NCBI GenBank assembly: GCA_023653785.1
Contig: JAMKCH010012594.1
Coordinates: 58,027 to 122,026, forward strand
DNA from: Ophioderma brevispina
Lineage: Eukaryota; Echinodermata; Ophiuroidea; Amphilepidida; Ophiodermatidae
DNA: 64,000 nt
Direction: 5' to 3'
Below, in pieces: positions 54,115 through 64,000 of the stretch. Every line of letters starts with the position of its first letter. The first letter of the stretch is position 1. Below the pieces are notes generated by a model. It made no database searches. It was not told the origin of the DNA and was given only the letters and a program-made list of their open reading frames with translations. Both the position numbers and the translations under genes were made by a program.

Positions 54115-55301
54115 TCCTCTACAGGGAAAGGAGATAGTAGGGGCTATCGTAGCAGAAAAAGCCAGAGCAACCTCGGGAGGCTTGGGCTACTTAAAAGTAA
54201 GCATGCCAAGAAAAGGCCCTAGCTGGGGGAGCTGTGAGAGACAGGCACATCTGAGCGAGGGCGCTATAACTTTGACTTGATAATTATGTCCTATGTAAAA
54301 CTGTGCCATTTTCACCTGTAAAAACTGTATTTTTATGCTGGTTTTCAGAAAATTTGTTATAAAACAAAAACAATGCATATTTTTGTTTGTGGTTTGGTTT
54401 GACTTACAGTTAAAGGTCCATGGCCTGATCGCTAATAGCCTCGTCCCCAGGGACCCCAGATTTTACCGGAAGTGGTCAACATTTTGGTATCAGAAGAAAG
54501 CTACTATTTTTCTCATTTACCCTGTGAAATCCTAGGGCTAAAGGATGTTTGGTTTGGATGTTATAAGCAAAAATGTGCCGCATTTTGGTCGACCAATATT
54601 AATTTTACACAGTACTCTATGGGGATTACAAAATCACGTTTTAGCTCTCACATCAAAACGGGTTGAAATATCGGCGCAAAACTTTAAAGGTTTTGAGGTG
54701 AAGGCCATTCTATCAAGATGAAAACTTTATATATTTAAATCGGGCCATCCTCCTTTAAATGTCCAGGGAATCAAAATATAATATTGGTTACTTTGGTAAC
54801 TTTTAATATAAAATAATAATAACCGTAGTCTAAAAATAGATTTTTTGACCAAAATAAACTCTAAAAAAGGCCATTTTGGGGAAAAAATGCAATTAAAGCC
54901 AAACAATCTTTGGATGACAACCCTCTGACTTGGGTTGACGAAAACTTCAATGCTTTGGCCATCAGAAAACAATTTTAGTTGAATCCAGGAGCGCTGCCAT
55001 TTTTTGCTACCGGTTGGGCAAAAATGCCTTTTTCGCTCAAAAATGGCCTACCCTAAAATGGTCCAAAAATGGGTAAATTTGACCAAATTTTTCCTATTCT
55101 GTCGGTCGCAGTTGTTGAATTTGACACACACACACCCTGCGACTGGTGTGAAACTTATTATAGACTGTCTATGGAGTGCTGGAAGTTTTCTCGTATTTAA
55201 TCAATTTTTGATCTGATCTCAAGATATTTTCTTGAGATACAGCAGCAGGATAGAATAAGCCTTTTCGCCGTTGGCGGCGCGAATTGCATGCTGGGTAATA
55301 T

Positions 55302-55313
55302 CCGCCATCTTGG
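55302..55313 (+). promoter_or_regulatory. YY1-type element upstream of the SAP/SWIM exon
   Basis: CCGCCATCTTGG is a full match to the classic YY1 site. It sits in a short GC-rich patch about 120 bp before the ATG at 55431. YY1 sites are frequent just inside transcribed 5' ends of genes and retroelements, so this probably marks the 5' UTR or promoter. This is inference from motif and position. Confidence 0.45.
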
Positions 55314-55430
55314 GAGATAAACAAATCGCCGTGTCCATAGCAACGCACGTCGACCGTCGGTAAAAATCTCTTCTATCGTTGCTTTTATCGACTTTTTTTT
55401 GCGATTTTCGTATTGTTTTTATTATTTTAA

Positions 55431-55737
55431 ATGGATGAGGCAGATCATGGCCCATCTTTAGAGGAAATTCAGCATTGGAATGTAAAAGCTTTGAAAGATT
55501 TTCTGAGAGTGAGAGGACTCAAAACAACGGGTAGAAAAGCAGAACTACAGGCACTGGTGTACAGTACTGTGCAACTTCGTGTAGAGGAAAAAACAGACGA
55601 AGTTGCCGAGGACTTAGCACGCTCGGAGCATTATAATGAGCTTCTGAACTGGAATGGTAATAAATTGCCTGACCCGTTAGTTGACCTGACAAGGAAAAGG
55701 GGAAAATAGCCAGTGCATACTGCAGTTGCTTTGCTGG
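55431..55737 (+). CDS. SAP-domain plus SWIM zinc-finger protein, first exon (YqaJ-recombinase-like family)
   Basis: The ATG at 55431 opens a frame whose residues about 9-45 (SLEEIQHWNVKALKDFLRVR, then GLKTTGRKAEL) form a SAP helix-hairpin-helix DNA-binding motif. The frame meets TAG after 92 codons. Dropping one base from the A4 or G4 run at 55,694-55,702 makes it continue as IASAYCSCFAG to a strong GTAAGT donor at 55738. 'SAYC.C.AG' is the first half of a SWIM zinc finger (CxC...CxH). SAP followed by SWIM is a known N-terminal layout of large YqaJ-type, transposon-derived proteins in cnidarians, lancelets and echinoderms. The second half of the finger and later exons were not found, so this may be a relic. 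The function is unproven; DNA binding is inferred from the domains. Confidence 0.72.
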
Positions 55738-57644
55738 GTAAGTTAATTTCTTTTAAAAAAATAATTATAAACTGTTAAATCTTTAAAAATAATCAACATT
55801 TCTATACTTTGCAACATGACCGAGTCTGACCCTGCTGATGATGTTGTTTACACAATGCATTCTAAAACTTAAAGGTTGACCTCATGGGGATTTTCCCCTC
55901 TTTTTTCATGATGAATCTTGTAAAAGTGAAATTTCCACTTCCCAGTCACAGCCTAGTGAGCAAAAAGCAATTTGGTAAGTAGGAAGGTGGCATGTGAAAA
56001 CTAATCCCTAAAGAAAAGGCAAACCGGAAAAAAAAAGTTAAAAGATAATGGAAATGACACTATTCCAAATTGTACTCTAATACATTACTGTGTAATACAT
56101 GTATCATGGATTGCAAGTTAGTGTGGCAGTGAGTTCCCATCAGCCCCAGTAGTATACAGCTGGAGAAATATAAATGGTTAATATTTGAAAACTCACAACA
56201 ATAGGTCAGTGTCATTTCTTTTTAGCAAGGCAAATAAAAATAATGTAAGTTGGAAGTCCAAAAACAAATGTAAAAATCACGATCTGGAAAACTATAACTA
56301 CGTGTAACAGCGCCAATGCTGCTACATTCCGCCACCCCCCTAACTTCCGTGTTGATTGCCCGTGATAAGGCCGAAATGCGAGTTTTGGTGCCAACTCAAA
56401 TCACTCGACTTTCAATACAGAAATTATGTATTAATTGTTACCAATCCATATTAAATATGGTAACTTTTTTTAAATGTTCGATAATGTGAGATTTAAAGCT
56501 TCATTTTGTGGTATGATTTTGCACGCACGGTCATTCCACAAAGGAGCTTGGTGGGCTTTTGTTTATCTCCACTTTCAGTCGCCAGGTCAGTTCTCACATG
56601 CCGTCATGGTTGTATGGCGAAAGGCTTATTGTTTGATATTATGTAAAAAGAAATCATTTCATTTCAGTGAGTAATTTTGCTGGCCAAATTTTTATTGACT
56701 TCATCATTCACTCCAAAGTAATCTTTCATTCCAGTGGAGTAATTTGGAAGAGCCATAAGTGACCAATCAGGCGCATAATTTCCAATTTGTGACATCACCA
56801 CCGACCGGACAGGAAAATTTCATTTTTAGGCTAATGGTGGCATTTTCACTTCAAATTTTTACAGTGAAGAAGATAGTGATGCATTGGATAAATTGAACAA
56901 ATATGGGCACCAAAATATCATTTGACAATGTTTTTGTGTCGGTGGCACAGTATTCTCATTCGAGTTTTACACAGTATTCTAATGACACTCATCAGATGAT
57001 ATGCACAACACAACCTCGGGCCTCGCAGTTCATTGTATTTGACGTAACTTCACTTCTAGAAATATCGGTACAATCACCATTTTGGTGTCCAAATTAGTTT
57101 GTAAGAAGTGTATCTTTCCAATACAGCATATCCTGAAAGATTTAATAATTTTTTACAAAATCAGCCTGTCCCTAACAGGCCTAGGCCTAGGCTAGTACTA
57201 GTCTATAGACATGGCTAAGGAAGCTAGGACCGTAGCCTATGGCCTAGGTTCATGAGGGTAGGTTCAGGGTTCCTCAGGCAGGAAACACAGACCTCGGGAC
57301 CATGGTGCTCATCCATGCATCAATAGTTTTAACCCCAGCCTCTCATGCAGTTCCAATCTTGTGTACACTATGTTCAACCTAGGCCTAGAATTTGCATTTT
57401 CATGATGGGCGAATGTTGGAAATGTCACCTTCGAATGTTTGACCTCTCGAACTATGCCTAAGTACAGCTCGTCACGTACTGCGTCCCCCAACTGAGGTCG
57501 GCGAAATACATGTAAAAGGTTGTCCAGGATTTTACTACCTACTGGCATTGCCTGTGGTATGCTCTATACAACTTCCATGTCTTTTCAGAAGCATCATTTG
57601 GTAATTTTTAGCACTCCTCATTCGTACCCTAACCCGGGTGAATT
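55738..57644. other. No further exon recognised after the SAP/SWIM exon
   Basis: I looked for the second half of the SWIM finger (C.H) after an AG and did not find it. CCTAGGCCTAGGC palindromic clusters occur near 57,180. Confidence 0.5.
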
Positions 57645-57700
57645 TCAGTATTCTGCCACCACTGTCCTTCAACATGCAGCAGTTTATTCCGTTTTCACTG
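57645..57700. mobile_element. Truncated copy of the 88-bp MITE
   Basis: TCAGTATTCTGCCACCACT...CAACATGC...TTCCGTT aligns with the left two thirds of the copy at 60,126. The right end is missing. Confidence 0.6.
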
Positions 57701-58457
57701 TTGACATAGCAATGTGAAGGCTTCCGAATTCAACACCATAAGTAATAGTAGCCCGAAGGTTGCTCTCTGAGCTTTTCCGCTGAGAATGCCGCTACTTATC
57801 TTCCTACAAAGCCTGAGAGGACGTATAGGAAAAAAAAAAAACGGGATCCACATCCCACCCTATGTGCCACAAAGTCCCAAAAGTCAATTTGGTATACTTA
57901 CGGTCCTCTATCACACAAAATCTGTGCATATATAAACTCTGATGTCCTAGCATCCCTACTAGCTCGATTTTAAAAATACAAACGGTACAAACGGTGAACA
58001 GCTCATGCTTACATCCGCGAAATGTTGGCCCTAAAATGGCACGAAGTGATCGAAAAATTGAAGCTAAACCCAGTCGTCTCCCACGTCCATGACTTCCGGG
58101 TGTTTGTTTCCGTAATTTATTGGGTAATCATCGAAATAGCGTGCTTCGTGCCCTATTCTAAAGAAAAAACCGGTAACAATCCAGGGGCGACTCACCTGAC
58201 CTAGTGGGGCGACTGCTAATGTTTAAATTGGGATTTTTAACGGTTCGAAAATACCGTTTCCAAATCATTAGAATGTTTAGCCATGAATGGAAAATCAGTC
58301 AAGGAAACAACTTGCGTATAATATAAAAATAATTTAGGTCTACATCAAAGGACATCTTTTCAATAAGTGCTGTACTTTATACTGATTCTGATTTGCTTAT
58401 TCGCATCGGATCGGCTCGCTGCGCACCCTTCCCGTGTTTTTCAAATAGAGAAAAGGC

Positions 58458-58515
58458 ACGTAGCGTTGTATGAGGTAGGTACGGACGAGGTCAACGCTAC
58501 GTGAACGAGCCCCCT
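58458..58515 (-). repeat. GCTCGTTC...TCGTCCGTACC terminal motif, inverted copy
   Basis: Inverse of the motif at 54,069. It is itself bounded by CACGTAGCGTTG and CAACGCTACGTG. Confidence 0.6.
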
Positions 58516-60125
58516 AGCTAATATATGCAGGTAGAACCTTAGAAGCGAGCGCTCATATACACTTCCTTCGTCATAATTGCCACAATGCACGTCAAGAATT
58601 CCATAAATTACCGTTTTGGACAGTGGTAACGTTTTCCTGCATTTGGAAATCCCAAATCCAGCATATCGGTCTGGCCCTCCTGTTTAAGAAGTCGTATTAT
58701 TACTTTCTACTTCTTAGCCGAATAGTAATGTACACAGATCGATCTTGTCAGTGTGATAATAACCCACTGACACAGACGAACGGTAATGCATTGCGCGTTA
58801 GCGTCTTACCGCCAAATTACATACTTTGATTTTTACCTGTTGATGGCCTTGGTTTCCCTTTCTTCAAAATAGTGTCCCTATTACAAACATCACGTAGACA
58901 CAATTGATAACTTCCAAAACTTCACGAGCATTTCAAAAAATATAAAGCTCGTATTTTAAAAAAAAGCCAGAAAAACTGGATCGTTGCACTCACACATCGA
59001 CTCAATATGTTGGTGTTTATACACACCTTTACACAAATGACCCTAGACAATTAACATTCCTATCCCCCTGCTATTGTGATAATCAGTACGCATCTTAAAC
59101 TTTATCAATTGGTGCAATGTTGAAGTGTTACCATCAGAAAAGGAACGTGAATTTGCAAATCGGTTAAGATACCATTCCATATTTGTAGACTAGTAATTTT
59201 CACAAATTAAAAATGATTGTTATAATAGATAATAGAATTATTTTTTAATCTGCGTAGATTTTGATGAAGCAGGCCATTGCGTTAATAGCATTGATTTACA
59301 CAAAGTTCAATTGTCCTCCACGAGTATCCCGGATACCCTGGAATTATCCCCCGTCAAACCTGTATTGTGTCGATGCTATCCGTATGTTGGTAACGGAACA
59401 TGGTGAATTTCGGGATATTTGCAATAACGAAACCTGATTTAAGTCCTCCTTTGTGAAAAGTGCTGACATGACCTTACGTCACTTGATTTTTTTATACACG
59501 TGAATTTTGGACACATACCGGGTGCACTAATATTATCTGAAACTTCATGAAAATTTGCAGTTTATGGTGATTTGAATTAAATGGTATGCATACTTCATTT
59601 TATGAACATTTAACCATGTATGGGGCATAATACGAATGAAATTTTTTTTTGAAAGTTTTTAGAGGCACAATAATTTTGTAAATAAGGAAAAATAACACCT
59701 GGAACGCCTTGAGTTAGCTATCGTCTGTGGTTAGTGGGTTTATTTCCTCTACCACAGATTCGATCTGTGTAATCGTATTACAGCTTTGTTCAAAAAATGT
59801 TTTTGTTTCGTAATCCACCAGCCCGTGACCATCATATAAAAAAAATCAAATTTTTTCGTCAAGATCCTTCGCTTTTACAATGTTAAACCCAGCCTTAACC
59901 AATGGCAACACCCACGTCTAAAATTCGGATTTCTTGGCTGCCATCACCTGAAAGAATCTATTGGTGAAGTTTATTTTAACATATTTATTATCGTTTTTAA
60001 TTATTCAATCATAATTTGTTATAAAACTCCAGCACAACATATGCATAGGTTTATGTTAAAAACAGTACATAAAAATAAATTTGGACGAGAAAACAAAATA
60101 TCCAACAGAAATGGAGGGGATGAAT
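58516..60125. other. No gene recognised
   Basis: AT-rich, only short frames without known domains. Confidence 0.6.
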
Positions 60126-60213
60126 TTAGTATTCTGCCACCACTTAAAATTGGGCACCTTTAACATGCGGTTGATTCCGTTAACTTGCCGAACGTGCTGT
60201 GGCAGAATACTAA
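60126..60213. mobile_element. 88-bp MITE, TTAGTATTCTGCCAC ends
   Basis: Perfect 15-bp terminal repeats TTAGTATTCTGCCAC and GTGGCAGAATACTAA. Relatives lie at 57,645 and 63,309. Confidence 0.8.
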
Positions 60214-60493
60214 CTTCTTTCCGACGGAGAATTAAAATATATTCCTGTTGAATATCGGACTACACATTAAACTTCACTAAAAGTTGCAGTTCCCGTCGAT
60301 TTTTATCTCCGTAGATGTTAATGGTAAGAACGAAGAGGTGGATCAAATGAGGGTCGGAATTTTTTAAACCTGTCAGTATAGATTTTCAAAGCTTTCAATA
60401 CGTGTCCGCGTTAGTCTATAGGAGCTTCGCTTCGCGCTCGCTTATATTATACATGATGAATAAACGTGTGTCAAGAGACAGAACGTTAGCTTC

Positions 60494-61626
60494 TTAAAGC
60501 GGCTCTGGCACTTTTCACAAAATATGAAAATTTTCTGCATTTGCTCTCAAATGATAGTCTAGGCCATTGGAAGAACCAAGATATTTTACACATAAAATAA
60601 CATAACCCCCAAACAGATAGGACATTGATATGAGGGATAACGATATCCAGGTATTTGTAGGCCAACTTTTAAGTTTTCCATAACTTTAATCAACAAATGT
60701 GTAAATTACATGAATATTTTTTGACTCGTTCTCACACTTTTTGTATTTTTAAAACCACAAAGTTATAGACCGGTCAAAAATGTACATAGCGTTGGCCACA
60801 TGCATACGGCGTGCCGTGTTTTCTTGTGTTAAACGCCATTTTCGTCGTCCTGCTGAATTTCGCGTCGCGGCAACGTTTTAATTACAAAATCGTTTCCTTT
60901 ACACTTACACTTACTTACACTTACACGATTTAATGGAAATTTAATTAGGCCTCTGTTGCCTTTGGGACCCCATATCTTCCAGAAATTATCAAGCTCACTC
61001 TCGAAGGAATTCACAGACTTAGCGTGACACATATGTTGGTAGACTGTTCCAAGTGTTGATCACTCGTTTGGTGAAAAACTCTTTCCTGCAGTTTAGTGCC
61101 TAATGAATCGGTCTTGAACCGCTTCATATTGTGTCCTCGTGTCCTGGTCTAACTCTCTAGCCTTTCTTCATATCTGACTCTTTTAACTTTTAAACCGGGA
61201 ACCAGTTTGGTTGCTCCTTCTCTGGATTCTTTCTAATTGTCAATATCTTTCTTCATGCTCGATTCCAAGCCGAGGCTGGATGCAGTATCAGATGAGTGTC
61301 TGATGTCGGTCTTATCTAGCACTGTAAGCTTCCTTGATTAATATACATGTGGGACACTTTGGTGTTACCGTCATTGGCATATAACACACAGGACCAAGAT
61401 CTTTTTCTTGGTTCAATTTCATGAAGCTTGACATGTATCCATTATGTCTGACATTTGGATTGGTTTTAATTTTTTTGTTTCCGTTTACTACCCATAAGGA
61501 AGCTGATTTGGTCTTAATATTTAGGGCGAGGGCTTTTGTATATAAAAGCTTTACAATCCATGCAAAATATCGATTTTGAAAAAATCTTGAAGGACACGAT
61601 TTTGTCAAATATGCCAGTTCTCTTAA
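60494..61626. mobile_element. TTAA-type element, second copy, carries a LINE fragment
   Basis: Flanked by TTAA at 60,494 and 61,623. Termini AAAGCGGCTCTGGCACTTTT and the inverse of AGAGAACTGGCATATTTGAC. Ends are homologous to 47,943-49,420, but the centre holds a LINE fragment instead of the minisatellite. Confidence 0.7.
60893..61530 (-). mobile_element. 5'-truncated LINE (CR1/Jockey-like) RT C-terminus
   Basis: The minus strand reads MKLNQEKDLGP (61.4 kb), ERIQRR (61.2 kb), MKRFKTDSLGTKLQERVF (about 61.1 kb) and AKSVNSFESELDNFW (61.0 kb). These are the 'EKDLG', 'QRRATK' and 'SVNSFK..LD..W' blocks at the end of LINE reverse transcriptases. It ends in a (TGTAAG)n tail at 60,896-60,925, the expected 3' tail. 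It is frame-broken. Confidence 0.78.
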
Positions 61627-61644
61627 GTCCCCCCTCTATATGCC

Positions 61645-61693
61645 AATGCTAACCTTCTGTCAAGATAGTTCAAGTTGACAGAAGGTTAGCATT
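61645..61693. repeat. Perfect 19-bp hairpin
   Basis: AATGCTAACCTTCTGTCAA and its exact inverse, separated by 11 bp. GATGCTAACCCTCTGTCAAG recurs at about 62,201. Confidence 0.8.
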
Positions 61694-61755
61694 TGTGTAT
61701 GTTCAGTAACATTGAATGTGCCAAGTTCACTTCCCCAAAGTCCAAAAAATTTCCC

Positions 61756-61960
61756 AAGGGGTTTCTAATTATTTAGTTGAAGGGCAAGAGAATACCAAAA
61801 CATACTTTGAAAGTACCTACTTGAGGTGCATAATACACCTGAATTTCTCTATGTTTTCCTTTATATTTTTGAGCAAATAGAGGGCCAAACAATGGGGGGT
61901 GGGCCGGATGGCTTTGGCCCGTGGGGGGGGGGGGGCCGCCCTCGCCTATTGGAACCCCTG
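61756..61960. mobile_element. hAT-type MITE, second family copy
   Basis: Shares the body of the 33.6-kb copy (AAGGGGTTTCT..., GAGCAAATAGAGGGCC, GGGCCGGATGGC, ...GGAACCCCTG). The flanks ATTTCCCA and ATCTACCA match at 6 of 8 positions and may be a worn duplication. It contains a G14 run at about 61,923-61,936. Confidence 0.75.
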
Positions 61961-63029
61961 ATCTACCAACCCAACTCCACCTGCACCCAATACAAAACAT
62001 GCTCAGCCGAAAGTTATCATGGATTATGATAAGGATCCATTAGGGTGAAACAATCAGAGGTAATGGACTTCATTACCAGAAGGTCCTAAAACTTTGAATT
62101 TTAATTCTGCTCTCCCTTTATTGGGATTGAGAACCTCTAATTATGATAAATAAATATCGTTGTTAATGTATACGTTTATGCACGTTTTATAGGACTATGC
62201 GATGCTAACCCTCTGTCAAGCTACGTGAACCTAGTAAACTAACATAGTCGGAGTACTTTGCTCAAAAAGATAGTTTTTGTGGCAACTAAGGGGAGGGCAC
62301 AAACATAAAAATCATATTCCTTTCCGTCTACAAAACGGTATATTAACGGTATATTATCTCCACAACTAAGTCGGGATATGACCCCATGCAACCCTGACCC
62401 CACCCCTCGTACAAATTCTCCCAAGCTGGTACAGGAATCGGAAAAACTCTTGAGTCTGCCTTGACCCAGACAGTCAGGATTTCTGGTAGCTTAGGACCTG
62501 GTTGCATTAATATCATGAATAAAATCTCAAGGGAGGTTTTGAAGTAGTATGAATTATTTATAGTTGTGGGTTCTACGCTTAGAGCTCCAAAACCGCCCTT
62601 CCAATTTGGAGTTTTTTAATGTTTGAGGCTTGTTATGGCAAAGCATGATAACCTCATGAAAACCGAGTCTTATCTACATCCAATATTGAAAAATGAAAGT
62701 CATCAGCCTAGATACAATATTGAGGACGCTTCTGTCTGCTTATCTAATCTGTGGCTTAATCCTGCCAGGTCCTTGGATAATTTACAAGGGAAATTTGGAT
62801 CAATATAAGCCAGAAAACGCTAATTAAGTAATGTGCGCCTAGTGCAAACATAGTCAAAGGCAGTCACGTGATATAAAACAATCGTCCAAAATTACTAGTT
62901 TAGCCTTCAATGTCATTATACACGGTCAGCCTACCCTAAATTATAATTAAAAGTTAAAGGTTTCCTATCCTAAAGAAAGAAGATAGGCCAGAAAAATTCA
63001 GGCAGAGACACCCGAGGCAGGCATTTCAG
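61961..63029. other. No gene recognised
   Basis: AT-rich. Contains the second GATGCTAACCCTCTGTCAAG at 62,201 and a duplicated ACGGTATATTA(A/T) near 62,335. Nothing coding. Confidence 0.6.
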
Positions 63030-63176
63030 TACAGTACCCGGGGTACCCTTAGTTCTCCTAAGCATAACTCCACCTATATGTCTTTAACATGCATGTTGTC
63101 ATTAACGGCTGGACAACATGTGAATGAACATAATGTGGAGTTATGACTTAGCAGAAACTTACCCCAGGGTACAGTA
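63030..63176. mobile_element. Palindromic MITE, TACAGTACCC ends
   Basis: TACAGTACCCGGGGTACC at the left and the imperfect inverse of TACTGTACCCTGGGGTAAG at the right. The inner pair CATAACTCCAC / GTGGAGTTATG is a perfect inverse. Confidence 0.7.
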
Positions 63177-63308
63177 AGTAAGGTTTGTGATCCATGGTTG
63201 ACACACAGTTATCTTTGACAGTTGAGCATTTTTATGAGTGCTCCAGAGTGCGCCAATACTTATGCTAATTTTTATTTTATGGAAAGATCTGGAATTAGGA
63301 ACGAATTT

Positions 63309-63381
63309 TGTATTGTGCCACCTTGAATTTGGCCAGCCATCAACGGAAAAAAAAACACATGGATGTGGTTGGCAGAATACT
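63309..63381. mobile_element. Diverged copy of the 88-bp MITE
   Basis: TGTATTGTGCCACCTTGAAT on the left and GGCAGAATACTGA on the right; the same ends with substitutions. Confidence 0.6.
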
Positions 63382-63509
63382 GAGAATTTCTTCCTGTAAC
63401 CTACATCCGCTCGTCACAAGGTCCAAGGATCTTCAGCCTGAGCTCTAATGATAGCTCTAATAGTTAGGGGTTAAAAATTAAAGTCCCATTCTAGAGGTTT
63501 GGGGAAAAA

Positions 63510-64000
63510 GCAAGGTTGAAGGTTGTTTTCTGAATATTTTTCAAGGGTGCTGAACAAAATTTTTGGGTCCAAACTATGGGAAATGTGGGGAACTCGCGCT
63601 AGAGGTGACGGTTTTCAAAAATGGCCGCCAAAATTCAGGGAAAGAAAATGGCATATAAAGCTAAAAACAGCTATTCTAATAGTTAATATGAAATCAATTT
63701 TGGGTTTGTTTTCCTTTAATCCTAATTATTAGTGTAATGCTATTCCATAATTAGAATACTTTATGATAAGTACACGTAGGCCGCGCTTTTCAAATGGCTG
63801 CCAAAATTCTATGAATAGCCACTTTTGGGGACCGTTATCAATTAATATTCGTGAAAATTACAAGTATTAACGCAATGTGAAGGTGTTTGAAGGTATTGTT
63901 TACATTGTCAAGGCATGCTGAACAGATATTTTGGTCCAACCTTTGGAAATGTGGGGTAGGTAACTCTCGCTAGAGGGCGTTATTCAAAATGGCCGCCAAA
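63510..64000 (+). repeat. Tandem repeat running off the window end
   Basis: GGTGCTGAACAAAATTTTTGGGTCC...AATGTGGGG...CTCGCGCTAGAGG...AAATGGCCGCCAAA is repeated at 63,510-63,640 and 63,880-64,000. A diverged middle unit (CAAATGGCTGCCAAAATTC) sits near 63,796. Spacing is about 170-200 bp per unit. Confidence 0.8.

Noticed and set aside
1..64000. CRISPR array, operon or bacterial insertion sequence
   Set aside because: No regularly spaced repeats with unique spacers, and all gene structure is spliced and animal-like.

Overview
This window reads as nuclear DNA of a large, repeat-rich animal genome. Its genes are spliced with GT/AG introns many kilobases long. DIRS and LINE retroelements, TTAA-flanked and hAT-type MITEs, SINE-like sequence and satellites fill the introns. 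There are no operons, bacterial-style genes or CRISPR arrays. The gene sequences and the element mix suit a marine invertebrate, possibly an echinoderm or hemichordate. That placement is an inference with low confidence.

The main gene is on the minus strand and covers at least 10.2-50.4 kb. It encodes lysosomal beta-mannosidase (MANBA, glycoside hydrolase family 2). I placed 13 exons by conserved protein blocks and GT/AG borders: signal peptide (50.4 kb), N-terminal sugar-binding domain (49.5, 47.5, 33.9 and 29.0 kb), middle domains (28.2 and 27.5 kb), catalytic barrel (26.7, 25.9, 14.9, 14.2 and 12.1 kb), and the end of the barrel (10.2 kb). These add up to about 618 codons. Two parts were not found: the exon or exons with the acid/base Asn-Glu motif (expected between 25.9 and 15.0 kb) and the C-terminal domain (below 10.2 kb). 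About ten single-base indels, most of them in or next to short base runs, break the frame inside otherwise conserved exons. Every mapped exon border keeps its splice dinucleotides. This looks more like uncorrected long-read errors than a dead gene, but the sequence alone cannot settle it.

The introns hold most of the rest. A GC-rich DIRS-like tyrosine-recombinase retrotransposon (40.0-47.5 kb, minus strand) has inverted terminal repeats and lies about 20 bp past the exon 3 splice donor. A degraded non-LTR retrotransposon (36.5-38.5 kb) is followed by a tandemly duplicated tail. There is a tandem satellite with a 403-bp higher-order period (30.8-31.7 kb), a SINE-like repeat (30.3 kb), several hAT, TTAA and foldback MITEs, and a minisatellite inside a TTAA element (47.9-49.4 kb). 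A relative of that last element at 60.5-61.6 kb instead carries a LINE fragment.

At 50.4-64 kb the only other credible gene piece is a plus-strand exon (55.4-55.7 kb) with a SAP domain and the start of a SWIM zinc finger. That combination is typical of the YqaJ-type recombinase-like proteins that are abundant in marine invertebrates. Positions 1-9 kb and the stretches between named features hold AT-rich sequence with no recognisable gene.
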